Numbered from the stretch's first letter, positions 24,156 to 37,090 are shown. The stretch is DNA of 64,000 bases from Hevea brasiliensis (GCF_030052815.1 NC_079505.1:5288265-5352264); one strand, 5' to 3'. The notes: generated by a model not told the origin, from the sequence alone. Numbers and translations are program-made.

Positions 24156-25930
24156 ATGTGCCTCAATATGGCACACACATAGGCCAATTTCTTGCACACC
24201 ATGGGCTAAGTCAAGAATGGGCTAGGAAGCATGCTAGAAGGGGGAGGAGTCAAAGTTCCACCCAATGGAGGTAGAAAGTTCACCGCCTTCACAAGAGGAA
24301 ATGGGAAAAATGACTAATGCACTTGTGCAAGAGGGAAAGCAAGATAGCTCTATGGAAGCATGTGATATGCAAGAAGAAAAGGTGCTAAAAACAAATTCAT
24401 GCACACATAATAAACATGCAGTCATAGAGGAAGATGTCATTCCTTCAACCTTGATTCTAACAGCCCAAGAAGAAGAAGCCTCATGAGAATATAATTTCTT
24501 CTTCACTAATCATTCACAATGATTTTGCCTTATCTTTGCCAAATTGCAGGTCCATCAATGGCGAAAAATTTCATGATATGATGCCTTTATGTGTATATCA
24601 ACTAATCAAGAGTTGTGCATGGCAATCAACCTTTGTTCATGGTGCCATCATTATGTTTGTCTCTTTCAATCCATCACAAGTGTGCAAGAATCAAAAAGCC
24701 TTTAGCAAGTTCAAGAAGGAGAATTTGATGATGAACAAGGTGTTAAGAAAGGGGGGAACTCAAGATTCAAGTAATGCAATTTTTAGTTGCAAAGCATTGG
24801 ATTTGAGGACAAATCCTTTCCAAGAATGTGCCTCAAATATGGCACACAAATAGGCCAGTTTCTTGCACACCATGGGCTAAGGCAAGAATGGGCTAGGAAG
24901 CATACTAGGCATTTAAAAGAAAGAAAATTGGGCTGGACTTATGAAAATGGACTTAATCTATTTGAATTAAAAGAACGGGACCTAAAAGAGGCCCAATAAT
25001 GAAATCCTTAGTTAAGTGGCTTGGTAGCTTTGGAAAGATGCATGGGGGCCCAAGAAAGATCCATGGGTGTGTGACAGCCAAGAGGGATCCAAAAGTGACA
25101 TTTTGAAGAAATCCTAATCATTTATGCTTCTAGTCTTTATTTTATTTGAAGTGTTTTAGTTATTTCATGACTCCTAATTTGCTTAGGTTGTTGTTTTTCT
25201 AATTCTTGTTGAAGTAGGATTAGTTTTGTTCTGGAGAGACTATAAACAGTCCTTTACTCCATTAGACGTGCATCTTGATTCAGATTAATAAAATTAAGCT
25301 TTCTGGTTATTCTTTTATTCACTTATCTCTTTCTAAGAGCAACATGAGTTTGAGAGACTTATCACCATTAGAATAGCAACTTGTTCTTTATTGTTCTTTC
25401 TTTGTTTGTGGTGCTTTACTTATCAAAAATTGAAGGTTCAAGATCCTTGCTGTACTTCATTGGTGGCATTCAACGTGTCCAAAGGAGATCAACAAGTTCA
25501 TTTATGTTCTATTTTTATTTTCTATTTTTCTTTGAACATCAATTACAACCTTAGCTTGGAGATTCATTCAAGATTGTGCAAGACTGTTCAAGATCCATCT
25601 TGAACGTGTTCTTTGAAGGAGAAATCCAGATCTGGAATATTTTCACCATTGGCACAACATTCCAACCGAAACCCTAATTGGTTTCAATCAAATGTTCCAC
25701 ATCCAGCCCTGGCATGCACTTGAATTCTTTGTTTCAATTACTTTGTTTTACTTTGTTTTGTGTTGTTTGGGATTGTTTAGAGTTGCTAGAGTTTTTGGGC
25801 GCAAATTGATCTTGGGTTATTAGTGTTTTGGAGTTACAATAATGCAAGTTTAGTTATTTACTTGCTGGCCGAATTGCTTTGAATTATTTATTCCCTATTT
25901 TTGGTTTTGTTAAACCTCAAAGCACAATCA
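24156..25930 (+). mobile_element. Deletion-derived Ty3 LTR element in kinase of copy A
   Basis: Inserted between two copies of TTGAATG (24149-24155 and 25931-25937) that are single in copy C, so this is a target duplication of 5-7 bp. A short left LTR fragment (about 24157-24237) repeats the first 80 bp of the right LTR (about 24827-25930). Both begin tgtgcctcaa and share gccaatttcttgcacaccatgggcta, with small differences. Just before the right LTR a short reading frame contains DLRTNPFQE, a motif typical of the C-terminus of Ty3/gypsy polyproteins. Nearly all internal coding sequence and most of the left LTR are gone. Confidence 0.75.
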
Positions 25931-26532
25931 TTGAATGTCATAAAGGGTGTGGCAAATGCCTTGCCATACATGCACCATGACTGCTTACCACCAATTATTC
26001 ATAGAGACATATCAAGCAAGAATATTCTACTAGATTCAGAATTTGAAGCTCTTGTTCCAGACTTCATCATAGCTAAGCTTCTCAATCTAGACTTTTCCAA
26101 TCAATCTATGCTAGCAGGCACATATGGATATATAGCAACTGGTGATGTATAACAACTGGTGATGTACTATGTAGTTACTCCTCTAAATATTGAGTTCGTA
26201 TTATAAATTATCTATTATAACTAAATATTTGGCATTACAGAACTTGCCTACGTAATGAAGGTCACTGAAAAATGCAATATATATAGCTTTGGAGTGTTGG
26301 CATTGGAAATCATCAATAGAAAGCATCCAGGTGATTTAATCTCAAGAATTTCACACAATCTGCAGATATTGAGGTAGAGATGAACAATAAATTGGACCAA
26401 AGGTTATCTCCTCTGACACATGAAGTTGAAGACAAATTGGCGTTCACCATGACTCTAACATTCTTATGCATATGTATGAACCCACAATCCCAGCTAGCTA
26501 TGCAGTTTGTTTCTCAGCTCTTGTCAAACTAA

Positions 26533-26820
26533 CTTTATTTTTCAGAGCCGTCACTGCCTCCCGTGCTATGCTAGGTGAAGTGCAATTGCTGGGCAGCTGC
26601 TATCTAATTCCTGCCCTTCATAGCAATGCACTTACTTTCATAAAGAATAATTAGTAGTTGCTATCTAAACCAAACTAAAACCAAAGAGACCTTACGATTT
26701 TAATTTTAGTTCCTTTAGCTCTTAAATCGAAATAGCGATTTTAATTTAGAATCAATTTGAATAGATCCTAACATAAGTTAACCTATGCGAAAAGAAATGT
26801 GGTTAATGGAAGTGCCCAAT
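26533..26820. other. Downstream flank of copy A
   Basis: No gene. It matches the 3' flanks of copies B, C and D (gccgtcactgcc, gcaattgctgggcagctgctatc), then a segment similar to about 37310-37440 and 30450-30570, then breaks into the copia relic at about 26821. Confidence 0.7.
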
Positions 26821-29570
26821 GACGTCATAGGATTGAAGTGGGTGTTTCGGATAAAGCAAAAGCAATGTGGCTCTATTGACTATTACAAAGCGCATCTTGT
26901 TGGTAAGGACTTTCATCAGCGCCCTAGCATTGCTTTATGGAGACTTTTTCCCTAGTTGTCAAAACCACTAGTATCATAATAATTCTATCTCTTGCAGTAT
27001 CAAATGGACGGGACCTTTGCAGCTTAATGTTTCTAATGCTTTTCTTCATGGTGATTTTGACAATGATGTGTATATGGTTTAGCCATTTGGCTTTGTTGAT
27101 CTTGATAAACAAAACTATGTTTGAAAATTTTACAGGTCGTTGTATGGTCTTCGCCAAGCACCAAGTCAATGGTATAAAGGGCTTGCTGCAAATTTGTCAT
27201 ATGTTGGTTTCAAGGTGTCTAACGCCGATTCTTCTTTGTTCTACTCCTCCACGCCTACTTGTCAGGTCTATTACTTGGTACATGTGGAAAATGTTATGTT
27301 GACCCCGTGTAGCTCAAAATGAGCATTGATTTTGATGACAATAAAACTCAAATAGAATTTATCTAACTCAATTTTAAGTGATGTGTAGATTCTTTCTCTT
27401 ATTCATGAAGATTCTTTGAGGTTGCATCTAAGGAGGAAGAGCACTCAAAGGCATCTCAAGATGAATCAAAGTTGAGAAAGAACAAGATTATAAAAGCTAA
27501 AACTCAAAGTAAAGGTATGAAAGTCATAGAGTTAGGAATTGAGTCTTAGGACTTGTGTAAAAAGAATAGATGAAAGTTTTAGTCAATTGGAGCTCAAAAA
27601 TTAACTTTTCTTTTAATTATTTTATAAAATTTTCTCTGATCATAACCTTGGATATTTCTATTGGAATATATATTTTTCTTAAGATCTAAGTTAGATTTTT
27701 AAATATTACAATTTGAAATAGGCATCTGGTAAATTAGTTTGCTAACTTGCTTGCTAAAATATTAGTTTGCTAATGTGTTGGCTAAAATTATAGTTTGCTA
27801 ATTAGTTTATTACTGTCGCTAAAAATTTCATTAGTTTGCTAAATGATCAGAGTTGCTCTACTTCGTACAAAAAAACAAAATAATGGCTATTTTGCCTAGA
27901 ACAGAGTGTATAACATTCCAAAAAGGTTTCAAATAGTTAATGATTTGGAACTATAAATACACCTTCTTTACTTTATTTTACACTTGATGAAAGCTTACAA
28001 TTGCACTCCAATCTTGATTTTTTATTTATTGCTTTCATTCAAGAGCTTTAAAGTGTTTGAGCTGCCATTGACAAATCAACTCATCTCTTCTTTATAGTTT
28101 GATTTGTATTGAGTGAGAGTGAGTGTTAAAACATTAAATTGCATTTAAGAGAGGTTGTACAAGCACCTATTGAAGCTTGAGAGTGTGAGTGCTTGAGATA
28201 GCACTTGTCTAAGGGTTCAAGCTACCTTGGTAAAAGCTTGGTGTTGAAAGAGTTGTAAAGGGCTTTTGGTCTCTTGCCTTTAAAAGAGCAAATAGTGGAG
28301 AGAAGACTCAAAGAGGGTTCTTTGAGAGAGTGGATGTAGGCTAGTTAAGCTTAACCACTATAAAAATCATTATGTTTGATTTCTCTAATCTCAATCTCTT
28401 TACTTTTGTTTAATTTAAATTCTATGCACATGTTATGTTAAAAATTGCTATAAATATTGATTGAGACTCAAATTGCAATTTAGGGACACATTCTTGAAAC
28501 ACATATCACTTTCACTATATATATAGGAGCATCTAGTTTAACAAAGCCATGGCTACAAGCAAGGGCCGAAAAATTGGTTAAGTCCAATTCACCCCCCTCT
28601 TGGACTATTTTGGGACAACATGTTATCTTAACTGGTAGCTCTAGTACACATTTGCAATAAGTCATCGCTCTCTCCAACATGACTTTATGCTAAAAGATTT
28701 GGGCACTCTTGACTACTTTCTTGGTATTGAAGCAACTCGTAATTCCAAAGGTTTGCTCCTCACCCAAACCAAGTACATTCTAGATCTTTTAACTGAAGCT
28801 AGCATGGATCAGTGTAATGAGATATCTACTCCAGCCAACACTAATGAGAAACTCAACTTGGCAATAGGCGAACCAGCAAAAGACCCACACTTGTACTGCA
28901 CAATTGTGCAGGCTTGCAATATTTATCTCTAACCCACTTAACATATCATTTCAAGTGTATAAAGTGTCACAATTTGTCCATAATCCTACTGAGACTCATT
29001 GGGTGGCAATGAAAAGAATTTTACGATATCTTAGAGCAACAGTGCAATATGGGCTTCTTCTTTCCAAGTTGGTTGGTTTTGCACTTAACATATACAGTGG
29101 TTTTGATTGGGCACCGATTGTGGATGACTAGAAATCAACATCTAGTTATGCCATTTTCATAGGAAATAATCTCATCCCTTGGTTCACAAAGAAGCAGAAC
29201 ACTGTAGCCCATTCCTTGATTGATGAAATACCACACTGTGCAGCTGCAAGAAAAGTCATATGGATCCAATATTTGCTTTGGAAAATATCAAATACTTCTC
29301 CTATTATACCCATCTTGTGGTGTGATAATGTAGGGGTAACATATCTTTCCACCAACCCCTGTTTCATGCATGCACGAAACATATATTGAAGTTAAGCATC
29401 ATTATGTTCGTGGCCTAGTCTCCTTCCGTCAACTTGAAGTCTGCCTCTTATCCTTTGAGGACCAACTGGCCGATATTCATACAAAAGCGTTGTCTAGATG
29501 GCATAATCAATAACTCACTACTAGACTAACAATTCAACCCCATCCGAGATAGAATTATGGGGAGTATTAA
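26821..29570 (+). pseudogene. Ty1/copia polyprotein relic (RT and RNase H)
   Basis: On the plus strand the end of a copia pol gene can be read through many stops and shifts. The RT start (VIGLKWVFRIKQ) is at about 26826, SLYGLRQAPSQWY at about 27132, a solo LTR interrupts at 27297, and the RT continues at 28626 with ILTGSS. LGIEATRNSKGLLLTQTKYI follows at about 28720, the RILRYLRATVQYG region at about 29010, and RNase H remains (KSTSSYAIFIGNNLIPW) at about 29132. A CDNVG..YLS segment follows and the frame ends near 29510 with DQLADI-like sequence. gag, protease and integrase are absent, so this is a 5'-truncated or recombined copy. A possible polypurine tract (ggggagtatta) lies at about 29560 and LTR remains may extend to about 29710. 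Confidence 0.85.
27297..28620. mobile_element. Solo LTR (1324 bp) nested in copia relic
   Basis: It begins TGTTGACC and ends GGGACAACA, a short inverted TGTTG/CAACA pair of the kind expected for LTR ends. It is flanked by a 5-bp duplication TGTTA (27292-27296 and 28621-28625). The copia RT reading frame stops at the left junction and resumes on the right side. No internal domains lie inside, so this is an LTR left by unequal recombination. Family unknown. Confidence 0.85.
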
Positions 29571-32206
29571 AGATATTGTACATGTATATCATGTATGCTC
29601 ATCTGTTGTTAAGTAGTTGTAGATGTATCAAACTCTTCTATTGTAGAGAGTTATCCTTCTCTGTACAAACTTGTATTTATATCAGCTTAATAACAGTCTA
29701 AACCAAGATTGGTTTTACCATATCAATATATATTTGAATGTAGGCAAAAAGTTTTCATACTCTATAAATCTTTGGAAAATGAAAAATAATGTACAACTTC
29801 TTGAGACCTTACTTCCAAATGCTTTATCTTTTTTAATTTCAATTTTAATTTTAGGTTAAGGCATAACCCTTATTTTATGTAATTCACACATGACAAATAG
29901 AGTAGAAATGCTTATGAAGTGTTTGAAGGAGCAATTTGTTCAACTTCCAAATTGCAATTCATATAAACTTCCTTACCTTTGCCCATAAACTTCAATAATT
30001 GTGCTTTACAATCTAGTCCACAGGCCATTTACCTGACAATTTCATCATGACAATGTTTTTCCATCTAACATTATTTCAACACACCAATTATAATTTCAAA
30101 TAAAGCATTAGTCTGGTCAATAACAATGATAGTTTTTATATTTTTTTATCAATTAAGATTTGACTGGACTAAGGATTATTCTAAAATTATTTTTTAAAAT
30201 CATAAATATATCAAATCGATCAATAAGGAGAAATATACCTTAAAAGCAATTCAGAGAAAAGATTTAATTTTAATACATGTAAATTGATATAAATATATCT
30301 TGATAAAAGTATTAATAAAATAACAATAAGTAAGATATTTATGAAAATTACTATATATATGCACTTTTTAAAAGAAACAAAAATATTTTTAAAAAATTCA
30401 ACTATTTAACTTTGTCAAAATTAAATTCAAAATCTAAACCAAACTGAAAGTAAAGAGATCTTACAGTTTCAATTTCAATTTCTTTAACTCTTAAATCAAA
30501 ATTGCCGATTTTGATTCATAATCGGTTAGGTTAGCCTATGTAAAATGTATGACAAGTGGTTAATGGAAGTGCCCAATAATTTGGATCCCTTCATCAGACA
30601 AAATTTTAATACCATGATTGTTAAGGTGTTTTCTTATTTTTATTTTTTAATTTTTTATTTTATTTTTATTATTAAATTAATTTTTATCAAATTTTTCATG
30701 ATAACTATCAGTAAAATAAAATTTATTTTATAATAAATAAAATTATAATAGAAATATCCGATTATTCGATATGACTTTTATAATTAAAATACAAGTTTAG
30801 TCAATATTTTTAATTCATATAATTTTAAATTGATAACCTAATAAATAATCATAATATATATTAATATTTTCAATTTTGACAATTAAAATTAGCCAAATAA
30901 TCATATTATTATGGAGATTCATAAGTTTATATTGTTTGGTGGCAAAATATTTATATTAGCATTTAGAAGTTAAGAGAGTAGTTCATTAAAAGTTATTCCT
31001 CCTAATTTTTAGATACCGAGTGAGTGTTTTAATTAGGGTCAATGAGATGATACCATTATTTTTACATTTAACAGCTAATCTAACATATATTTTTATAGAA
31101 TACTCATACTTTAAATTACTATAAAATAGCTAACAATTAACAGTTATTATCTAACCACTAACAACTAGTAAAACAATTGATAGCTACTAAAACAGTTGAC
31201 AGTTATTATGACAGTTAATATTGTCGAACCAAACCCAAGTCTTATTAGATAAAAAGGTTAATTGAATAACCTTGAGCTTGGAGGCTAGAGAAATGAACAC
31301 CAAGTCTAGTTTTGTAATCTAATAGTTAAGTCTTATTAGTATTTAATAAACATTTTTACTCAACACTATGCTTTAAATTATTATCTAAATTTTTCATTTT
31401 TTATAGAAAACAATAGAGGACATGCAAAATGTGTTTACCTGATTTTCTAATTCAAAAAATAAAAGAAAATTATTCATATATTTCATAATTATAAAAAAAC
31501 AAAATCATTGTAAAATATATTTTAAAAGTTATTTTATTTTTGAAAATTTTAACGTGTTATTCATTTATTTTATAATAAAATAATTAATTTTTATCATTAC
31601 AAATAAATATTTTTCTAAATAATTATTTAATTTTAGTTATATAGAGTTATGGTATAACTTTGATTATAAAATAGTCATTGTTTTCTATTTAGAAAATAGC
31701 TGGAAAACAAAATTTTTGTTATAAAAGAAAACAATGGAAAATCCAAATCTTAATTAAATTTTGGAAAATTAGTTTTGCAATTCTCTATTTGTAAAATTGG
31801 CACATGTGAAAGCAAAACTCTATTTTCTAGTTTTAAAAGAAAAATTTTTTACAAAACTATCTTAGTTTTTCACAAGTAAATAAGTCCTTAGAGTGTCTTG
31901 ATGGAGAAATTTTAGATTATAACTGTTGTATTATAATAATTTATCATGGTAGTCTTCGCGTGAATCTCATAATAATCAACTATTAAAATTTATCATTATA
32001 CAACACCAAATAATTTTCCAAGGGGTCGTCAAAGAACAATGAAGTCAAGGCTTGCTAGTATTCGCAGTGCTAAAGAAGGCATTTGAGCAACCGTGTCCAA
32101 GAGGGAGCTTGTGAAAGGAACACTGGGTCAAGTCTTGTTAGTATTCATAGTGCACTAAAGCTATATATATATATCCATGGAATTCTGAAATGTAGAGTAA
32201 ACAACA
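29571..32206. other. Upstream region of pseudogene B
   Basis: No gene. From about 29767 this block is collinear with the upstream region of copy C (39027-41700), so about 2.4 kb of upstream DNA was copied together with the gene. It contains the repeated motif with ggttaattgaataaccttgagc (about 31257) and, just before the start codon, the promoter-proximal motif gagcttgtgaaaggaacactg (about 32105) and a short TA run at 32163-32173. Confidence 0.75.
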
Positions 32207-35200
32207 ATGGCAAGATTGACTTTCGAGAATCTACCTTCCCTTGTTTCCCTTGTTCTTTTCTTTCTGTTACATTTTTCGCATCATGTTGCTTCAGACTCTA
32301 CTGATGAAGCAAATGCTCTTCTCAAATGGGCAGCCAGTCTTCAAAACCAGGAACAGTTCAACCTATCTTCATGGTCTCTACTTCCAACAAATGCCACCAA
32401 TTCCAAACCAAAAACAAGCCCGTGCACTTGGCTTGGAATTTATTGCAACCGTGAAGAAAGGCTCTTTCGATTAAACTTGACAAATGCAGGTTTAAACGGT
32501 ATGCTTCACGACCTTTCTTTCTCATCCTTTCCTGATCTTGAGTTTATTGATTTCAGCTGCAATGGACTTTTTGGTACCATCCCACTTGAAATCACTCTGC
32601 TTTCCAAACTCAGATATCTTGATTTATCAAATAATCAGTTATCAGGGATAATCCCGTCAGGGATTGGCCTCCTAACAAATCTTGAAATCCTGCACTTAGC
32701 TGAAAATCAATTAAATGGTTCAATTCCTGAAGAAATAGGTCAGTTAAGTTCCCTCATTGAGCTTTTCTTATATAGCAACTATTTAGACGGTCATATTCCT
32801 GTTTCACTGTGTAATTTGACCAAGTTGTCTGCATTACACCTCTATGATAATCAATTTTCTGGTACTATTCCTTTGAAAATGGGAGACCTCACCAATTTAG
32901 TTGAACTTTTCATGGATACCAATAGACTAGAAGGTTCTATCCCTTTCACTTTTGGAAACTTGACAAAGCTAACTGCATTGTTTATGTACCAAAATCAACT
33001 TTCTGGTTCTATTCCCTCAGAAATTGGAAACTTGAAGTCTCTCAACTGGCTAAGCCTTTTTGGAAACAATCTTTCTGGCCCAATTCCAAAGTCACTAAGT
33101 GGTCTGTCAAGCCTCACCCTTCTTCATCTTTACAGAAATCAACTCTCCGGCTCCATTCCTGAAGAGTTAGGAAACTTAATGTCTATTTCTCATCTAGAAT
33201 TGGGTGATAATCAACTTAATGGTTCTATTCCTTCTTCCTTGGGTAATTTGAGCAAGTTACAATGGTTAAATCTCCGTTCTAACCAACTTACTGGTTCTAT
33301 TCCTGCTTCCATGGGAAATTTGAGCGAGTTACAACATTTAATACTCCGTAGCAACCAACTTAGTGGTTCTATTCCTGCTTCCTTGAGTAATCTGAAGACC
33401 TTAAAATTCTTAACAGTCTATGACAACCACTTAACTGGCCCCATTTCCTTGGGTAATCTGAGCAACTTGTTGATTTTTGAACTCTCTAGCAATCGGTTTA
33501 CTTCTTTTTTGCCTCATAATAATTGCATAAGCGAATCACTTCATGTTTTGGATGCAACAGACAATAATTTGAGAGGTCCAGTCCCAGAAAGCTTGAGAAA
33601 GTGCACAAGCTTAGTTACAATTTTTCTTGGTAGTAACCAACTCGACGGAAACCCATTTGAGGACTTCGTTGTCAACTCAAAGTTACTATTCATGGATCTA
33701 AGTCACAACAAATTTTCTGGTCAGATCTCAAGCATTTGGAAATGGAGGTCACAAATAGAGACCATACGTGTTGCAGGAAACGATATTACTGGCATGATAC
33801 CACCTGAAATCAACTAAATTTAAGCAACTACGTGAACTTGATCTTTCTTCAAATCATATATATGGGAAGATTCCGAATGAACTTGAAGAGTTAACGCCTC
33901 TGCTGGAGCTAGCTTTGAATCAAAATCAACTTTCTGGAGCTATACCTTCAGAACTTGGATCTCTGACCAATCTTGAGTACATGGACTTGTCCACAAACAG
34001 ATTGAGCGAGCCAATTCCAGAAGATATTGGTGACTTGGTGAAACTACACTACTTGAATTTGAGCCACAACAAGTTGAACAAAGCAATTCCAAAGCAGCTG
34101 GGTGAGTTGGTTCACCTCTCGCAGCTAGATTTGGGTCATAACTTGCTGACAGGAAATATTCCTATAGAATTCGCGAAACTTGAGAGCTTGGAGGAACTGA
34201 TTATCACTCATAATAATCTCTCTGGTTTCATCCCCAACGCTTTTGAAGAAATGCATAGTTTGTGGAATATCGATATATCCTACAACCACTTTCAGGGTCC
34301 AATTCCCAATAGCAAAGCTTTTCAACATGCTTCTATAGAAGCTTTGCGTGGTAACAAAGGATTGTGCGGCAATTTTAGTGGCTTGGACCCTTGCTCGGGG
34401 CAAAAACAAGTCTCGAAGAAGGGCACTAAAATTATGCTTATAATTTTACTCCCTGTTTCAGTAACAGGTGCTCTTTTATGTATGTTGGTTGTTCTGTTCT
34501 TCAGGTTCCAAGCAAGGAAGAGAGGTTCAAAGAGAGAAGTTGAAATGAATAGTGAAGGGTTGCTTGCCACATCAATTTTTGATGGAAAAACATTGTACAA
34601 AAGAAAATATAACAAACCAAGAATTTTTTTGATATGCACATGCATTGGAGAGTGTGGATGGAAAAAGGTCTATAAAGCTGAGTTTGCATCAGGAAATACT
34701 TTAGCTGTGAAGAAATTTCATTCACTGAATCAAGAGACAGAGAGAGAGAAAGAGTTTCTGAATGAGATAAGAGAAGAGCATAAAGAGAGATAAGACATCG
34801 AAATATCGTGAAGTTCTTTTTTTCTCACATCTAAGACACTTTTTTTTTTATGAGTGCCTGCAGATGGGCAATCTGGATCTGGACACTGTAAATAATGAAT
34901 GAGCAAAGAGAGAATATTGGGATAAAAGGTTGAATGTGTAAAAAAAGGTGCAAATGCCTTGTCATACATGACATGCACATGCAATTGACACATTGACATA
35001 TCAAGCAAGAATGTTCTGCTGGATTCAGAATTTGAAGCTCATGTTTCAGACTTCGGCATAGCCAAGCTTCTGAACCTAGACTCTTCCAATCAGTCTATGC
35101 TAGCAGGCACATATGGATATATAGCACCAGGTGATGTACTGTGTAGTTACTCCTCTAAACATTGAGTTAGTATTGTAAATTATCTACTATAACTACATAT

Positions 35201-35505
35201 TTGGCATTGCAGAGCTTGCCTACACAATGAAGGTGACTGAAAAATGCGATGTCTATAGCTTTGGAGTGTTGGCGTTGGAAATCATCAATGGAAAGCATCC
35301 AAGTGATTTAATCTCTAGAATTTCATCACAATCTGCAGACACTGAGGTAGAGATGAACAATATGTTGGACCAAAGGTTATCTCCTCCGACACATGAAGTT
35401 GAAGACAAATTGGCGTTCACCGTGACTCTGGCATTCTCATGCATACGTATGAACCCACAGTCCCGGCCGGCTATGCAGTTTGTTTCTCAGCTCTTGTCAA
35501 ACTAA
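32207..35505 (+). pseudogene. MIK2-like LRR receptor kinase copy B, disabled
   Basis: The ORF from ATG 32207 is intact for 536 codons (signal peptide, N-cap with PCTWLGIYC, about 18 LRRs). A small indel then turns the conserved PPEIGNF region into PPEIN followed by a stop at 33815-33817. A second open block (about 33820-34793) holds the remaining LRRs, the membrane span and the start of the kinase. The glycine loop there is spoiled (GECGWKKVY instead of GEGGFGKVY) and the N-lobe ends in a stop. The catalytic centre (34794-35140) is full of indels and the HRD segment is lost; DFG survives at about 35049. After a short intron (35131-35212) the last exon (35213-35505) is intact. It could at most yield a soluble LRR ectodomain from the first ORF; that is speculation. 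Confidence 0.93.
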
Positions 35506-35749
35506 CTTTATTTTTCAGAGCCGTCACTGCCCTGTACTATGCAAGCTGAAGCGCAATTGCTGGGCAGCTGCTATCTAATTCCTCCACTTCATCGCAATGC
35601 ACTTATTTTCATAGAGAATAATTAGCAACAGCTAAACCAATTAAAATTTAAGAAATTATGTTTTTAGTAGGACCTCCATATTTTTTGGTGGGATACACAG
35701 TGATTTTTAGTAATGTGTTAATTGAGTGGAAGTATACACTTGAATAAAT

Positions 35750-37090
35750 GTAGGCAAGAAATTTTTGGTTAATTTTTGCCAATATTCTCTCAATCTTAGA
35801 GTTTGTTACACTTTCATCCTCAGTTTCATATTGTTACCATAAAGTCCCCCAACTTCAAAAATATTAAATAAAAGTCTCTCAATTTAAAAAATATTACATA
35901 AAAGTCTCTCATGCTAGAATCCCACACTATAAAATGAAAAGGTCGAGTTTGTTTAGTATTGTTGTTAGAACTGCTGTTAAGAAAAATATTTTCTTAAATA
36001 TGATTTAAATAAATTTAATATGTTTTAGTATAAGAACACCAAAATAAGAAAATAATTTTTTTCAAATTACTTTTTTCGATAACATTTAAAATTGTACTTT
36101 TTCTAAAAAAATATTTTCTGACATTTTAAACTCAATGTCAAATAGTTTTGAGAACTTTTTTCTTGTGCAAAAAATTTGGGGTAAGTATGATAGATGGGTT
36201 TTATGATTTTAAAGTTGGAATTTCTTCTTTTTTTTGTTTTTTTGGAATGATTTGTTATGCTAAATATACAAAATTTATGTGTTTAGTTATGAAATTGCAG
36301 ATTTCCAATTATTGTATGATTAATAGGGATAAATTTCAATAACTATTCCTGAACTTATATAGTTGTAACACTACAGTCCTTTAACTTTAAAATGTAATAT
36401 AAAATCCCATAAATTTTTAAATTTTACACAGTAAAATCCCTCTCACTTTCAATTACTGATTTTTCAGGTAGAAACTGATGTGAATAGCTCATGCATGACG
36501 CTTAGTCAATATTTCTCTTTCCTCTTTTATGCAAAATGTAAAATTATTCTCTTTATGCATGAAAAATTATTCTGTCTATAGAGAGAAAAAAGATTCATTT
36601 TACACATGGCTTGAGAGAGAAAAGATAAATACTGACTAAACTCAATGCTGAAACTGTTCAGGTCAGTGTCTAACTGAAAAACTGATAATTGGATGTTAGA
36701 GGGATTTTAATGTGCAAAATATAAAAATTGATAGGATTTTATGTTACATATTTAAGTTGAAGGACTGTAATGTTACAACTAAATAAGTTCAGGGACAGTT
36801 GTCATAATTTATCCTGATTAATAGACATGAAGTAGAAATTGCAAGAAAGAGACTAACATCAATTTCATATATGACACTTTAGTTTCTTTCATTTCTTTTT
36901 ATCTTACAATGTAATACTACCACATATTAGATTAGTCGGAGATATGATGAGATTCTAATATGAAATACATTTATGTAATGTTTTCTTAAGTTGAGGGATT
37001 TTATGATAACAAAATAAAAATGAAAGACATAAGTGTAACAAACTCTAAAATTGAGGGATGGCTAGGAAAAATTAATGAAATTTTTAAGCC
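35750..37090. mobile_element. Inverted-repeat element hosting a nested MITE
   Basis: The left end (about 35755-35880) and the reverse complement of the right end (about 36950-37085) share ttagagtttgttacactt and aaatccc/aagtccc-ccaactt blocks within about 100 bp of imperfect inverted repeat. The 489-bp MITE at 36327-36815 sits between them. I could not identify a clear target duplication, so the class is open. The left part is also present after copies C (from about 45264) and D (window end), so it predates the tandem duplications. Confidence 0.6.
36327..36815. mobile_element. 489-bp MITE, second copy
   Basis: Same family and same length as 20485-20973: the left end is ggataaatttcaataactattcctg and the right end reads cagggacagttgtcataatttatcc. 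It is flanked by the 9-bp duplication GATTAATAG (36318-36326 and 36816-36824). Non-coding. The corresponding insertion downstream of copy C is present but truncated at about 46212. Confidence 0.88.

Larger units (their letters stand above)
21016..26532 (+). pseudogene. MIK2-like LRR receptor kinase copy A, heavily decayed
   Basis: Homologous throughout to intact copy C. The start codon is lost: actATGgc of the other copies is actATAaggc here. The N-terminal cap and first LRRs (21050-21480) and the middle LRRs (21509-22020) are scattered over several frames, with several LRR units missing. The best-preserved block is 22129-22671, LRRs ending in a premature stop before the membrane span. A hAT-like MITE (22825-23821) interrupts the juxtamembrane part. 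Kinase N-lobe remains are at 23830-24150. A Ty3 fragment (24156-25930) splits the catalytic domain. The C-lobe follows at 25938-26151, with HRDISSKN kept but DFG changed to DFI. The last exon is at about 26240-26532 and is frameshifted. It is not translatable into a receptor. Confidence 0.93.

Noticed and set aside
34125..34645. Antisense ORFs of 90-136 codons opposite the receptor kinase copies (also near 43622-44408 and 62435-63137)
   Set aside because: They recur in every copy only because the sense sequence is conserved; no family resemblance and no independent start context.
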